A stretch of DNA of 64,000 nt from Wyeomyia smithii (lineage: Eukaryota; Arthropoda; Insecta; Diptera; Culicidae): the NCBI RefSeq assembly GCF_029784165.1, contig NC_073696.1, positions 46,517,858 through 46,581,857 on the forward strand, given 5' to 3'. Under the pieces are notes generated by a model that worked only from the letters and a program-made list of their open reading frames with translations, did not search any database and was not told the origin of the DNA. Position numbers and translations under genes: made by a program. Positions 21,755 to 32,379 of the stretch are shown here, one piece after another. Position 1 is the first letter of the stretch; each line of letters starts with the position of its first letter.

Positions 21755-22524
21755 TATCATGCATACAGATTTTTTTTTCAGATCAGTTCTCAAGATCAAA
21801 ATATATTCACAACGATTTTCATTATTATTTTTGCATTTTTTTTCTCTAAGGCAATTTTGAGTTCCAATAATCTCAACGGCGTATGACATGTTTTCTCCTT
21901 AATGACAACCCAAGACGTCACGTAACATGCATCTTTGGACTATTGAATAAGCCATATTCCACGTGGACTAGTTTTTGGTGATTTTAGACCCCCTTCCCTC
22001 TCCTTGCGCAATCGTTCATATATATATTCTGAAAATTTTGTATGAATCTTGGACATTCTCCAACATAAACTGTTTACGTGGAATTTAAATGGCCCACAAT
22101 TCTTATGTTTACAAACTCATTTGCGTCGTTTTAGACTGTTCAAATTTGTTAAAGCAGCAAAGTTTCACTCTAAATTCATCAAAACAATGAAGTGGTCAGT
22201 CATTCTCGAATGATGGTTGGTGTAAAACAAAACGAAACAGCGGCAATGTTGTCAAAAATTTTAAGTAAATACTGGATTTCACTCAATGCATGTCTGTACG
22301 CATTTTAGAAATATCAAACAATTTTGTATTTAGTATATTCTTGAAATATTAGATATTTTCAAAACAGTGATCAAAGTCATCCTAGTTTACGGTACAAACT
22401 TCCCACCACCACCAGTTATACGAGTCGAATTAAAAAGTTAGGCAACATTGCGCCTTGAGAAGAGATCTGGCAGCTCTGACAAGTGAAACCTAGTTGCCAA
22501 ACTGGCGTTTTTTTTCACCGCTTA

Positions 22525-22547
22525 TCTCTCTCTCTCTCTCTCTCTGA
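22525..22547 (+). repeat. (TC)n microsatellite
   Basis: About 11 uninterrupted TC units. Confidence 0.95.
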
Positions 22548-23690
22548 GCATCTTTAATATTCCCCAGATATTATGTCGTTCTATTAACACTTTTTCCGTT
22601 CGATGATACAGGTCATGATAACCTCAAAAGACGAACACTTCTATTAAAATGGTATACGGACCCTGCTTGATAGATGATACAAAGTTGAATGACTTATAGG
22701 TAACCAGTTATGCAAAATTAAGCTACATTTTTATAACAAAAAAACAGCGGGAAAGTAGTTGCGCACCTAATATAAGAGATAAAGTATGTGATTGTTGTGG
22801 GTTAAACCACATAACAATGACTTAAATTAAAATGAAATAGTATGCAAACAAAATGAGTTGCAGTAACGATTAAATTATACTCAAATAAATGCAATATTAA
22901 AGCAAATTAGGTACATGATAATAATATGTAAAATAATGTATTTACGTTTTATTGTCATGTAATGTAAATGATTCGTGGATGAGAACTAAGTTTGTATTAA
23001 ATCGGGAGTTCTCTGCAATGGAACAATATTCCACTGATTTCGCTGCCATTTTATTTTACGATATTCAGCAGATTGTAAACATAACCCTCTTGCCGGTGAC
23101 CGGCTAATTTGGTGAAAAACCGGTTTGACAAACACAACTATCGGAGTTCTATCATTTTGAGTTATTTTTGACCAACTTGAATCGGCGAGTTCATGTTATT
23201 AATGATGTTGGGCAAGCGTTTGAATCATGATGCGAAAGTTACATACCGACGATTGAGGTTTCTGTTTGTAAATTATGTTCTCTATGCTTTAAGAAGTTGA
23301 AGCTGGTGGTTGGGAAGTTTCAAGTTTGGCAACCCTATCCGATACGCACCTGTGGGAAGCTGCCAACCTGTGCGAAGCAGATAGCACCGGTAATTTCTGC
23401 CATCGTAGTGGGCAAAATGTTTTGGCGCGTTCGTTGCGAACGTAAAAATCATGGCGGGCGGCGCATTGTGAGAACGCAGAATGTAGTCTACAATGTCACT
23501 GCCGGAGTATTGTTCCGAGCTCAGATCGTCGCGCCACGATTGATGAAAAACCTTGAGACGGAACCGAATGGCCCGGGGGAGGAAAACTTTGCAAGTGCGG
23601 AAATTCGCGATGTTTTAGGAAATGTGTAAGCTTAATGATATCTCTTTTTTGCCTGGCTGGCGTCGTTTGCTTCTGCTTGGACGATTTGAT
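22548..23690. other. Intergenic DNA upstream of a Gly/Tyr peptide gene
   Basis: Mostly AT-rich. A GC-richer open stretch at 23297-23629 has no ATG at its start and no recognised motif; it lies immediately upstream of the TATA box at 23692 and could be regulatory. The segment 22428-22490 resembles 25905-25960. Confidence 0.35.
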
Positions 23691-23691
23691 G

Positions 23692-23769
23692 TATAAAAGA
23701 CCATTTTGGATACTGGGAAGCTGTAGTCTGAGCTCAGATCAGTGCAATTCGCGTTCGTTCGGCTGAAAG
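23692..23769 (+). promoter_or_regulatory. TATA box and probable non-coding first exon
   Basis: TATAAAAG at 23692-23699; the region 33 bases on reads CTGTAGTCTG, similar to the AGTAGTTTG start region of the paralogues. The leader ends at AAAG|GTGACG (donor 23770). A matching acceptor ...CTTTGAAG ends at 24044, 19 bases before the ATG. The intron (275 bases) is inferred, not proven. Confidence 0.6.
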
Positions 23770-24063
23770 GTGACGTTTTATTCAAATTTTAAGTGTCGGA
23801 AATTTTTTGCCAGTTTGTGGTAGGTAACAAAAAATAATTTGTTCATCGATTCTGTCATCTTAAGTATGATGAACTAATAATAATTAATCAGTGGTGTGTG
23901 AAACCAGTTTGAATTTTGATTATTGTGAATCCGCAGTAACGATAACGTGCGAAACAAATAAAAGGGACTCAAACAGACATAATAATTGTTTTGTCATCTA
24001 ATTTCAAAAAGGCTGCATCGTTACCCATTTTCTTTTCTTTGAAGGAATTTAACCCAATCCAAA

Positions 24064-24480
24064 ATGCATTCGGACCAATTGATTCTTCTGCTGTCTATCG
24101 TCGGAGTAACGTTTGCTTTACCACAACCTCAAACAGCCACAGGATTAGAAGCTGCTGTACAACAGCCGACTGCCCAGCAAGTGCCAGTTGTGGTGGCGCA
24201 GGAGCAACCTGGCCAGTCTCCAGAAGAACTTGCCCAACTAACTCAGGAACAGAACTCTTCGGTTAGCGAATATGCTGCCCGCAAAAAGAGAGGTTTTGGT
24301 GAGATAGACATCAACATCGACTATTACGGTGGCGGACCTGGTTTCTACGGTGGCTATGGGCCTTATGGTGGTTTCGGCTACGATGGTTTCGGATATGGAG
24401 GATACGGAGGATACGGGGGTTATGGAGGATACGGTTTTGGATATCCTCGCCACCATCATCATCACCACGGATGGTACTAA
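24064..24480 (+). CDS. Gly-Tyr-rich prepropeptide with His tail (family member D)
   Basis: 138 residues. The signal peptide (MHSDQLILLLSIVGVTFA) ends before LPQPQ. A Gln/Glu-rich propart has ELAQLTQEQNSSVSEYA, then the basic site ARKKR at about residue 75. The mature chain begins GFGEIDINIDYY and becomes GGYG repeats, then RHHHHHHGWY. The propart and cleavage layout align with the genes at 36148, 38454 and 62742(-), making this the most divergent of four paralogues. AATAAA at 24517-24522 lies 37 bases after the stop. The R-x-K-R-like site implies processing by a furin-type convertase in the secretory pathway (inference). Confidence 0.82.
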   Translation: MHSDQLILLLSIVGVTFALPQPQTATGLEAAVQQPTAQQVPVVVAQEQPGQSPEELAQLTQEQNSSVSEYAARKKRGFGEIDINIDYYGGGPGFYGGYGPYGGFGYDGFGYGGYGGYGGYGGYGFGYPRHHHHHHGWY

Positions 24481-24791
24481 CTTAAATAGTTTGAAAATTG
24501 TGTTGTGATTTTTTTTAATAAAGCGGCTTATTGTTAGTTGATTTGAGTTTATTTCTTGTCGATTGGAACCATAGGGTACACAGCGAAAGCTGTATTTTGT
24601 TCAAAGACAATTTGACTACTGAACGAACAGAACTCATCCGCAAATGCCAATAACGTCAAATTTTTGATGGTTTATGGACGTTTTTTATTTTACAACTAAC
24701 TAGAATTAGTTTCACGACGGTATGGTCACGCTCGTCACGTTCTGATAAGACAATGTACTTTTTTCATATATAGGGCAGAGTGTTGAAACCG

Positions 24792-24822
24792 TATAAATGA
24801 TACTTACTATAACGATTCCAGT
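24792..24822 (+). promoter_or_regulatory. TATA box and initiator of the short peptide gene
   Basis: TATAAATG at 24792-24799 and CCAGT at 24818-24822, with 28 bases between the TATA start and the A of CAGT. The non-coding exon runs to 24868 (TTTCAAG|GTAAAA). Confidence 0.65.
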
Positions 24823-24958
24823 TTAGTTCGATTTCTAAAAGCAAACTACAATAATCGTTTCTTTCAAGGTAAAAGCAAACAAATTTATTTAATTTATTAT
24901 TTAATTAATTATACCAACCAGCAATTTAACGTAATTAGTTTGAGTATTTATTTTCTAG

Positions 24959-25150
24959 ATGGTGCTTATTTATGTGTTCATGTTAGTGTTTCTAACTTTC
25001 TCTAACCTTGCAAACGCTGATACACTGACTGGCCTTTTCTCATCACCGACTCGCTCGTATGGCTATGCGATGCCTGTTAGAGTACCCGCACGTGCCCCCA
25101 CATATAGAAAATCGGAAATTTCGACCACCCCGACGCCATGCTCCGAATAG
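24959..25150 (+). CDS. Short secreted peptide precursor, unrecognised
   Basis: 63 residues. Signal peptide MVLIYVFMLVFLTFSNLANA, then a 43-residue chain with RSYGYAMPVRVPARAP and a Ser/Thr/Pro-rich end, one terminal-region cysteine (TPCSE). A 90-base intron (24869-24958) is inferred, ending in TTTTCTAG directly before the ATG. AATAAA at 25186-25191 lies 36 bases past the stop. The promoter, leader, intron, frame and poly(A) signal are all in place, which makes a real gene likely despite its size. It lies 480 bases downstream of family member D in the same orientation. Confidence 0.65.
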   Translation: MVLIYVFMLVFLTFSNLANADTLTGLFSSPTRSYGYAMPVRVPARAPTYRKSEISTTPTPCSE

Positions 25151-25347
25151 TTACGAAATTGTGAATTTACTGAATGTGTGCTATCAATAAATGAAGTTTA
25201 CAATGTTATGTGTTAATGCTTGGGATTTTTTACGCGAGGAGTGCCTCGTAAAAAACTCGTTAATTTAGCAACCCGCGTGAAACAACGCGTTGAACATACA
25301 AATTACCTTCGTTCGTGAGCAGCTACATACAACTTGGGATATGTTGC

Positions 25348-25374
25348 TATATAAAGGTCCGATGTCTTCAGACA
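25348..25374 (+). promoter_or_regulatory. Orphan TATA/TCAG promoter-like site
   Basis: TATATAAAG at 25348-25356 and TTCAGAC near 25368. No open frame with a signal peptide follows within 1 kb; if it is real, the coding exon lies beyond a long intron or was lost. Confidence 0.3.
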
Positions 25375-25589
25375 ATTTTTACCGGACTGGTTACGTCCCT
25401 GCAACTGCTGAGAAACAGAAAAAGGATTGTTAGTTTAACCATTCCTTAAAACACTATCTACGTGTGCTTATAAATATTATGTAAGATGAGAATTGTTAGT
25501 AAGAAAGCGAGACCCTGGGATACATCTGTTAGATGTTGCAGGTCGATAACGGTAATCAACACAAGTTTGTTCTAGAACCCCAACTAAAA

Positions 25590-25740
25590 CAAGGGGAAAT
25601 TATAGCTTTCTACCCAATTTGGTGCCTCTAACTATGATACAAGTGCGTCAAAAGGCCGCAGAGTAATTGCTCGCCGAATTCCTCGCTTCTACGTTTGCTT
25701 ACGGGAAAACTTTATGCACTTCCGAGCCAACGTGAACGTG
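25590..25740. repeat. Diverged interspersed repeat related to 10545-10760
   Basis: Shared order of motifs: ATTATAGCTTT, a CGTCAA...CGCA(T/G)AGTAATTG(T/C)TC segment and TCGCTTC(A/T)ACG. The copies are diverged and no ends were defined. Confidence 0.45.
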
Positions 25741-25964
25741 TTCATTTTGATTCGATTTTCGTTTTATATTGCTAAATAGTCAATTAAAAATGCTCTAAAA
25801 TTATATTATTCTGGAGATTCACAACCGGAGTTTCATGTAATTTTAATAACTCCACGGTGTTTACGATGCGCTCCATTATTCCACTGAACTTTCAACTTTC
25901 ATACTAGTCAAATAAAAAGTTGGTCAACATTGCAGTTCGAGAAGAAATCTAGATTAATACTAAC

Positions 25965-26025
25965 AGTCTCTGCCAAGCCGGGGTTCGAACATATAAGCCA
26001 GCATTGTACCTCGAAACCAGTTAAA
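25965..26025 (-). repeat. Second, degraded copy of the tRNA-like SINE head
   Basis: CTAACAGTCTCTGCCAAGCC followed by GGGGTTCGAAC and AAGCCAGCATTGTACC matches the SINE at 19.1-19.3 kb in the same orientation, with the anticodon-arm part deleted. The B box GTTCGAAC is readable. Confidence 0.65.
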
Positions 26026-26155
26026 AGGCACATGGGTTCAATACATAAAGTTAAAGATAATTGCACTGTTTTTTTTTTTCACTATATCACTGCCAGACAG
26101 TGGGTTCTAGAAAGGTTCCACACACACATGGGTTCAATACATAAAGTTTATATCA

Positions 26156-26486
26156 CAGGTCGGTCTCAGTTATCCGGAGTGTCAAAAAAGTTTTACTCCG
26201 GATAATCAAATTTTCCGGATAATCGAATACTCATTTTTTTACAAATTTGCCTTCAACGAACATAAAATAATTATTGTCGTTCGTTATGTTACGTAACCAA
26301 AAAAAAAAAAAAAATTAACACTGGTTTCAATAAACTCGGACACATCCCAAACATGCCAGAAAGGACAGAAATGGTAACAATTTTACTGAATGCGATAGTA
26401 AAACTGAAATTCCAAAATGAACACTAAAAACAAACAGCAAAAAAAAATCCGGATAATGGAGTCACCGGATAATCGAGTCCGATCTG
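26156..26486. mobile_element. 331-bp pogo-like MITE
   Basis: Ends CAGGTCGGTCTCAGTTATCC (left) and, reverse complemented, CAGATCGGACTCGATTATCC (right), 16 of 20 matching. Right flank is TA, left flank TC, so one TA is mutated. CAG ends with TCGATTATCCGG are typical of pogo/Tigger-type elements. TTATCCGG recurs inside both ends. No coding sequence. Confidence 0.7.
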
Positions 26487-26865
26487 TATTAGTAATTTAG
26501 TTACGCTTATTATTATTTAACGGTTTGACGTAAGAGTTATCAGAAGCAAATTGAGCTACAGATAGCCGGCCGAAAGGAGTATTACTATACGAAATTATTA
26601 TTTACGTGACGCATTCGTATGATCGCAATTCGTAATCCTCTGTATATTTCCAAACATATTTGTGAATAAATAATTTACTTTACTTGTACAAACTTACCGG
26701 CAATAAACACAAGACAGTTCAGTTTAAACACCTCTACACAACCAACACAATCACAAAATTCGACACAAAATCCTCTTAAGGAACACTAACAATAATAATA
26801 ATTTAATAGTTTGTCTTCGAAAAACACCTTCAATTTCTCCCGAAAATCGTCTAGATTGCGATATT

Positions 26866-27384
26866 ATGCAGGATCAACTGGATGTTGTTGATTCTACCAT
26901 CACTACTAGCATGAGTATGTGTGATACATTTCTGGCTTCTGGTGATATCAACCCGCCGAATGTAGTATGGGAAAAAATATCCAAGGAATTGCGATCGCCG
27001 ATCCACTCGATCAGTGTTTACGCCTGCGAGCCGCAATTAGCTCGATGGTGCCGCTTTTTTAAGCCTCAAGCAAATCAATTCTGTTTGCAACCACCAATTG
27101 CGCTGCCTGGATCTTGTTTTTGTGAATGACCCCAATTGCCACGTTTCTGAAGCACCGGAAATGATTGTTTCTCTTGACGCGTTTCACCCCGCACTGTGTG
27201 TGTAATTAATTATTCGTCACTCTATGAAATTTTCTGATGTATACACCAACTTCACATTCGCAGAGCGAACGTTGAACTGTTACGGGCTCAAGTAAACTGG
27301 AGCGCACTTGAACAGCCCACTGATATCGCTAATGCCGTAGCCCTTTACAATAAGGTATTATTAGAGTATGTTGCTCGCCACGGT
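26866..27384 (+). mobile_element. Jockey-like LINE endonuclease-end fragment
   Basis: Frames give NHQLRCLDLVFVNDPN followed by VSLDAFHPALCV (about 27080-27200) and VNWSALEQPTDIANAVALYN (27294-27350), the pattern at the end of Jockey-type endonuclease domains. Frame changes and a stop show it is dead. It ends abruptly where the RTE-like copy begins, so the RTE element probably inserted into it. Confidence 0.55.
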
Positions 27385-29265
27385 ATGACCTGGAACGACT
27401 CAAATTCCCCGAAGTCGTTACTGATTACGTGCAAAGCCTTGAGGCAGCACTGCTGGAAGAGGGTGAACTCATTAAATCCACTCTAGAGGACTGCTGGAGT
27501 AATGTAAAAGCAGCCATTAACAGCGCAGCGGAAGGTGCCATAGGGTTCGTCGAGAGGAATCGACGTAACGGCTGGTTCGACGAGGAGTGTCAGACGATTC
27601 TAGACGAGAATAATGCAGCGCGGGCATTGATGCTGCAGCAAGGGACCCGTCAAAACGTGATGCGATATAAACTGAAGCGAGGACAGCAGACCCATTTGTT
27701 CCGGGACAAAAAGCGCCGCCTGGAAGAGTTAAAGTGTGAGGAAATGGAGCAGCTGTATCGTTCGCAAAAAAACGTAAATTCTACAAGAAACTGAACGCAT
27801 CCCGCGCCGGCATTGTGCCGCGAGCCGAAATATGTCGGGATAAGGATGGAAGAATCTTGAGGATGAACGTGAGGTGATCGACAGGTGGCAGCAGCACTAC
27901 AATGAACACCTGAATGGCGCAGAGGCAGAGGACCAAGACGGCAGGAGAAACGACTTCGTCAGCACAGCGGATGAGAGAGATATTCCGACCCCTACTATAG
28001 GTGAAATTGAGGATGCCATCAAGCAACTCAAGAACAACAAATCAGCTTATCAAACTGGGCTCGGACAGGTTGGCTTCTTGTCTGCACCAGCCGATAGTCA
28101 GGATCTGGGATACAGAACAGCTACCGGAGGAGTGGAAGGAGGGAGTAATATGTCCAATATACAAGAAGGGTGACAAGTTGGAATGTGAGTACTACCGAGC
28201 GATCACGATTCTCAACGCAGCCTACAAAGTGCTCCCAGATCGTTTTTCTCCGCTAGCAGGGAGGTTTGTTGGAAGTTATCAAGTTATTAAGGAAGTTATT
28301 CACACTTCACGATACTATCGACCGTGTAGAGCTATGGAAAATCATGGACGAAAAAGGTTTCCCTGCGAAACTAACAAGACTGATCAAGGCCACGATGGAT
28401 GGTTTACAGTGCTGTGTGAAGATTTCGGGTGCGTTACCAAGCCCGTTTCAAACACGCAAGGAACTTCGACAATTGGACGGTTTTTCCTGCCTTCTGTTCA
28501 ACATTGCGCTTGAAGGTGTGATGAAACGTGCGGCCTTTAACATGCGGGGCTTGATCCTAAATAAATCCAACCAGTTCATCTGCTTCGCTGACGACGTGGA
28601 CCTTGTCGGAAGGACGTTCCAGGCGGTTGCTGAAAAGTACACCAAACTGGTGGTTGATGAATTTGTACATCTCGGATCTTGGTAATGTCAGACAACATTT
28701 GCAGCAGAGAAATCCGCAGACGTATTGTAACTGGAAGTCGTGCCTACTACGGACTCCACAATATTTTGAGGTCTGGTAATCTACGCCCCCGTACCAAGTG
28801 CATCATGTACAAGACGCTCGTAAGACCAGTAGTCCGGTACGGGCACGAGACATGGACAATGCTCGAGGAGGACTTGCAAGCACTGGCCTTTTTCGAACAA
28901 CGTGTGCTTAGGACTATTTTCGGTGGAGTATGTGAGGATGGCGTATGGAGGCGAAGGATGAACCACGAGCTGGCGCAACTCTACAGCGAGTCCAGTATCC
29001 AGAAAATCGCGAAAGCTGAAAGGGCACAATGGGCGGGACATGTTGTAAGAATGCCGGACAACAATCCCCCAAAAATGGTGTTCGTCTTGAATCCGGTCGG
29101 TACAAGACGTAGAGGTGCACAACGAGCTAAGTGGTCAGACCAAGTGAAGTAAGATCTTGGAAGTGTGGGATTCTCAAGAAACTGGAGACAGGCTGCTATG
29201 GACCGAGGACGTTGGCGTAACATTGTGACGCAGGTGAAATCCTGAGGGATGTTTCACCAGGAAAG
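27385..29265 (+). mobile_element. RTE-like LINE, 5'-truncated, degenerate
   Basis: Successive frames give the linker region (LERLKFPEVVTDYVQSLEA; RRNGWFDEECQTILDENNAA), then RT parts: KEGVICPIYKKGDKLECEYY (about 28140), DRVELWKIMDEKGFP (about 28320), the catalytic FADD in FICFADDVDLVGR (about 28570), and the C-terminal YGHETWTMLEED with QWAGHVVRMPDNNP. Frameshifts near 27780, 28270 and 28680 and internal deletions inactivate it. The 3' side ends in CACCAGGAAAGTAAGTAAGTA, a short tandem tail typical of RTE types, split by the TA element at 29268. The clade name is from motif memory. Confidence 0.75.
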
Positions 29266-29267
29266 TA

Positions 29268-30128
29268 CCCAAGTAACACACAAAACATGTTAGAAAATAA
29301 GTAACAACTAAAGTAGTCATATAAGTGTACTACAAACTTGTGTTATTATATTGTGTTTGAAGTTGTTTTTCATCAGTAATACAACCGCATTTCGGAAACA
29401 AGCTCTTTTTTTCTGGTTTTGGAGATGTTTTTAATAACATGAGTTCAAGAATGACAATCACTATCACTTGGTCTTTTCGTAAGACATTACACAATCTAAT
29501 AACAAAACTACGTACCTGTAGAATGCTTTTCCTTCGTACAGTAGTCGAAGCATTCAACACCTAACTCCAAATTACTTGATCAAATTATTATTTAAATTAT
29601 ATGAACGATTTCTATATTTATTCGAAGCGGTTTTGACGCGCCATCAAAAGATAAACAAAACGCTTGCAGTGTAACCAATATCTCTTCAGATTTTTGTTAT
29701 TGTATATCTAACAACGTTTTCTTGTTTTGTTAGATTTCATATTCAGATAACGTTGAAACTATGCGAAAACAATTTCAATATTCAAGCGAAAGGAACAACT
29801 TTTTTTGAATAGTTGAATATTAATTTTTGTCATCATTTTATTATCAATTAAAACTGCCACTGATAAAAGAAATTGCCGATCTAGTTGCACTGCGCAGACA
29901 CAACACATTTGCGCATGCGCTGGTTAACAGTTGTCATAGCAACAGATTTGCGCATTGCCGTATTAGTACTCGAGATGTATTTTGCCACTTAATTATATCA
30001 AGTTGGCTTGCTTTCATGCAGTTATCGGTACTTGTTCTACTAGCCTTCATGTTTTGCGCTTTTCTGGTGATATTGATGTCATGGAATAGGTAACGTCAAC
30101 TATTCTATACCAACGTGTGTTACTTGGG
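29268..30128. mobile_element. 861-bp TA-flanked element (CCCAAGTAACACAC ends)
   Basis: CCCAAGTAACACAC at the left and its exact complement at the right, flanked by TA at 29266-67 and 30129-30. It sits in the (AAGTA)n tail of the upstream LINE copy. No transposase frame. Confidence 0.85.
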
Positions 30129-30129
30129 T

Positions 30130-30498
30130 AAGTAAGTACATGAAAAATGCATTTCTTGTTTTATGGACTGCTATGGATTGTTTTTTTGTATCTTTAATAG
30201 TGAAAAAGCAATAAATTTTTTATTAATTTATATTGTTTCCAAGTCTAACTATCCATTTTTCACAAGCGCCGCATTGACAATGTTGTAGTAGGGATTTACG
30301 TTTTTGAGATACAATTTTTTATAATTTTTATTTACTAAATCTAATGTATCATTTAAAAAACGCTTGAATCCAAATACCTGTGGAAAAGTCATAAGACCTC
30401 TAGCCGAAAGCAAAAAAAAATCTTTTAAACCTACATTCTCTGAAGAAGATCGCGACCGTGACTTTTTTGCGTTCATCCCCGAAATCTCCAATCATGTA
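30130..30498. other. Spacer with an unsupported minus-strand open frame
   Basis: A minus-strand frame at 30249-30491 (80 codons, starts MEISGMNAKKSRSRSSS and has ARGLMTFPQVFGFKRFLND) has a mixed, protein-like composition. It has no signal peptide, promoter or recognised family, and lies in a transposon-dense block, so it may be a LINE remnant. Confidence 0.3.
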
Positions 30499-30953
30499 GG
30501 GTAGGGAACGGCTTAAGCAGTGGCGCCTATTTTAATCAGTCAAAGAAAGCAGGCCTTAAACTCCTGGATTTTGATCAATCTCGACAATTTCAATGATGGA
30601 AACGAATACTTTGATTGTCTAGCTGTCTTACAAATATTAGAAATACCGGTAATCACTAAGAATCACACAGAAATCACCATTCGAAACAAATCGACCTATA
30701 TTGCAGCCATTCAGGAGCCACTTCAGGTGTTGAGAAAAAACGCCTGCGAAACAGATGGAAACTGCTTAAAATAGGTTCGGGGTGATTGGTAACTTTAGTT
30801 GATTATTGTTAAAGTATGCTAACTAAGTTTTACAATCTGAAAACAAGTCCTGACAGAAAAAAAGATAGAGAACAGATTGATATACACATTTCGAGTATTT
30901 CGTCTCAATACACAGGCGGTTCCTAAAGCTGCTTAGAATATGTTCCCTACTCT
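30499..30953. mobile_element. GGGTAGGGAAC element, third copy, inverted
   Basis: Starts GGGTAGGGAACGGCTTAAGC after TA (30497-98) and ends GAATATGTTCCCTACTCT; the right terminus is mutated. Sequence matches the inner copy at 20867-21359 in reverse complement. Confidence 0.8.
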
Positions 30954-31330
30954 TTCTGTCAACCAACTTTCTCAACACGAAGTCTTAAACGCACTTAAAA
31001 GCTTAGGCGCATCAAAAGGGCCAGTTCCATTAGAACGTCTTTTCAATTTATTTCTGAAAAGTAAGAAATTTCTCGAAACCTGGAAATGTTCTTATTTAGT
31101 GCCTATTTTTAAATCAGGCGCGAAATCTGACGTTCGTAACTATCGTGGAATTGCCATTATCTCTTGCATTCCAAAACTTTTGAATCACTTGAAAATGACA
31201 AAATTTTCAGCAAGTAAAAAACCATATCACTAGTAAACAGCATGGCTTCTTAAAAGGTCGTTCAACACCCTCGAATCTTTTGGAATTTGTAACTTTTATT
31301 CTCAACGCGATGGATAATGAATAATGGTAT
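30954..31330 (+). mobile_element. Non-LTR reverse transcriptase fragment
   Basis: SVNQLSQHEVLNALKSLG, FLETWKCSYLVPIFKSG, and NYRGIAIISCIPKLL (30957-31180), then in another frame QHGFLKGRSTPSNLLEFVTF (about 31235), match the N-terminal RT blocks of Jockey-type LINEs. A frameshift separates the parts and the palm with the catalytic DD is missing. The third GGGTAGGGAAC copy directly abuts the 5' side. Confidence 0.7.
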
Positions 31331-31699
31331 AGTGTAAAACACTATAGTCTATAAGTAACAACTGTAATGAAATATTGAATGTAGTCTACATTTGCTTGAC
31401 GAAATAAATAAATCCCAAATAAAACCAAAACTATTCATGTTATGTCATGTCATTCACCTATCACCGCGTAAAATAACCTTATGTACATACAGAACCAATT
31501 TAAGTAGCTCATTGAGATGAAATACTCGAAATGTATAAAGTAAAGTGAAATACCAACTAAGGTGTATCAATTTTTTCCATTATCTGTTCCTCTGTCAGCA
31601 CTCATCTTCATATTATAAAATTGATTTGCAAACTTTTCCAATAATCGATTAAAGCTCCCAGTCGAGCGACACTTTTCCAATCCCCCCGAACTATTTTAA

Positions 31700-32278
31700 C
31701 CGTTATGTACTCGGCAGGGTTTACCCCATAAGTACTCGGTAGGGTACCCGGGTACCCATAAAATGAAATGCTTCTGGCTTTTCCATTTTTAGACCGATTT
31801 TCGATCTTGGCCTGTCAAAAAATTGGAAAATCAGTCTTCTTTTAGAATCCGGGATCTACATAAACCTGTGACCACATCTGGTTCCTGTAAATCTTCGGGA
31901 GCATGTTCCGGTGAGACAAATTAGTACAATTGTCAATAAAACCGAACAACATTGGTATCAAAATTCATTAAATCACTCCAGGAGTTGATTTTCATTCATT
32001 TCGAGTTCATCTGATCAGTTGTCCGAAATGGCCATTTCGGAGCAGATTCACGATCTTGAACATGGTCCGGAAGATCCGGGTTTACGAGAACCCTTTGGAG
32101 ACCAATGGCTCTTTAGGTCCCGTATACTAAAATCAGACAAATTTTCCAATCTCTTAACGGGTCAAGAACGAAAATCGGTCAAGAATTGAAGAAGTAAGAA
32201 GCATTTCATTTTGTTGGGTAACCGGGTACCCCCCGAGTACTTAACTTACGTGTGTTGAAATTGCTGAGTACATAATGG
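31700..32278. mobile_element. 579-bp element with TTTAA duplication, piggyBac-like target
   Basis: Termini CCGTTATGTACTCGGCA and, as reverse complement, CCATTATGTACTCAGCA. TTTAA at 31695-31699 and 32279-32283. Subterminal inverted segments of about 80-90 bases (GGTACCCGGGTACCC...AAAATGAAATGCTTCT) lie inside each end. The TTAA core suggests a piggyBac-type non-autonomous element. No coding sequence. Confidence 0.75.
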
Positions 32279-32379
32279 TTTAACATTTTGCAGGGGGTTT
32301 TCTTGTTTTCTTCTACATTCAGAAATCGGTTACAATTTTGGTTGTTTTTTATGTGATAATACCATTTAATGTTCGTATA

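Larger units (their letters stand above)
20508..22392. mobile_element. TA-flanked element (CCGTAGACC / CCGTAAACT ends) hosting a nested pair
   Basis: Left end CCGTAGACCGGGG with TGACTTTGATCACT nearby; right end (reverse complement) CCGTAAACTAGGATGACTTT followed by GATCACT. TA flanks at 20506-20507 and 22393-22394. The 980-base nested block 20775-21754 interrupts it, leaving about 900 bases of host element. A separate CCACGTGGA-ended repeat also lies at 21950-22100. No transposase seen. Confidence 0.65.

Noticed and set aside
23297..23629. 110-codon GC-rich open frame
   Set aside because: It has no ATG at its start, no signal peptide and no recognised motif, and lies in the promoter flank of the next gene. 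Left as possible regulatory DNA.
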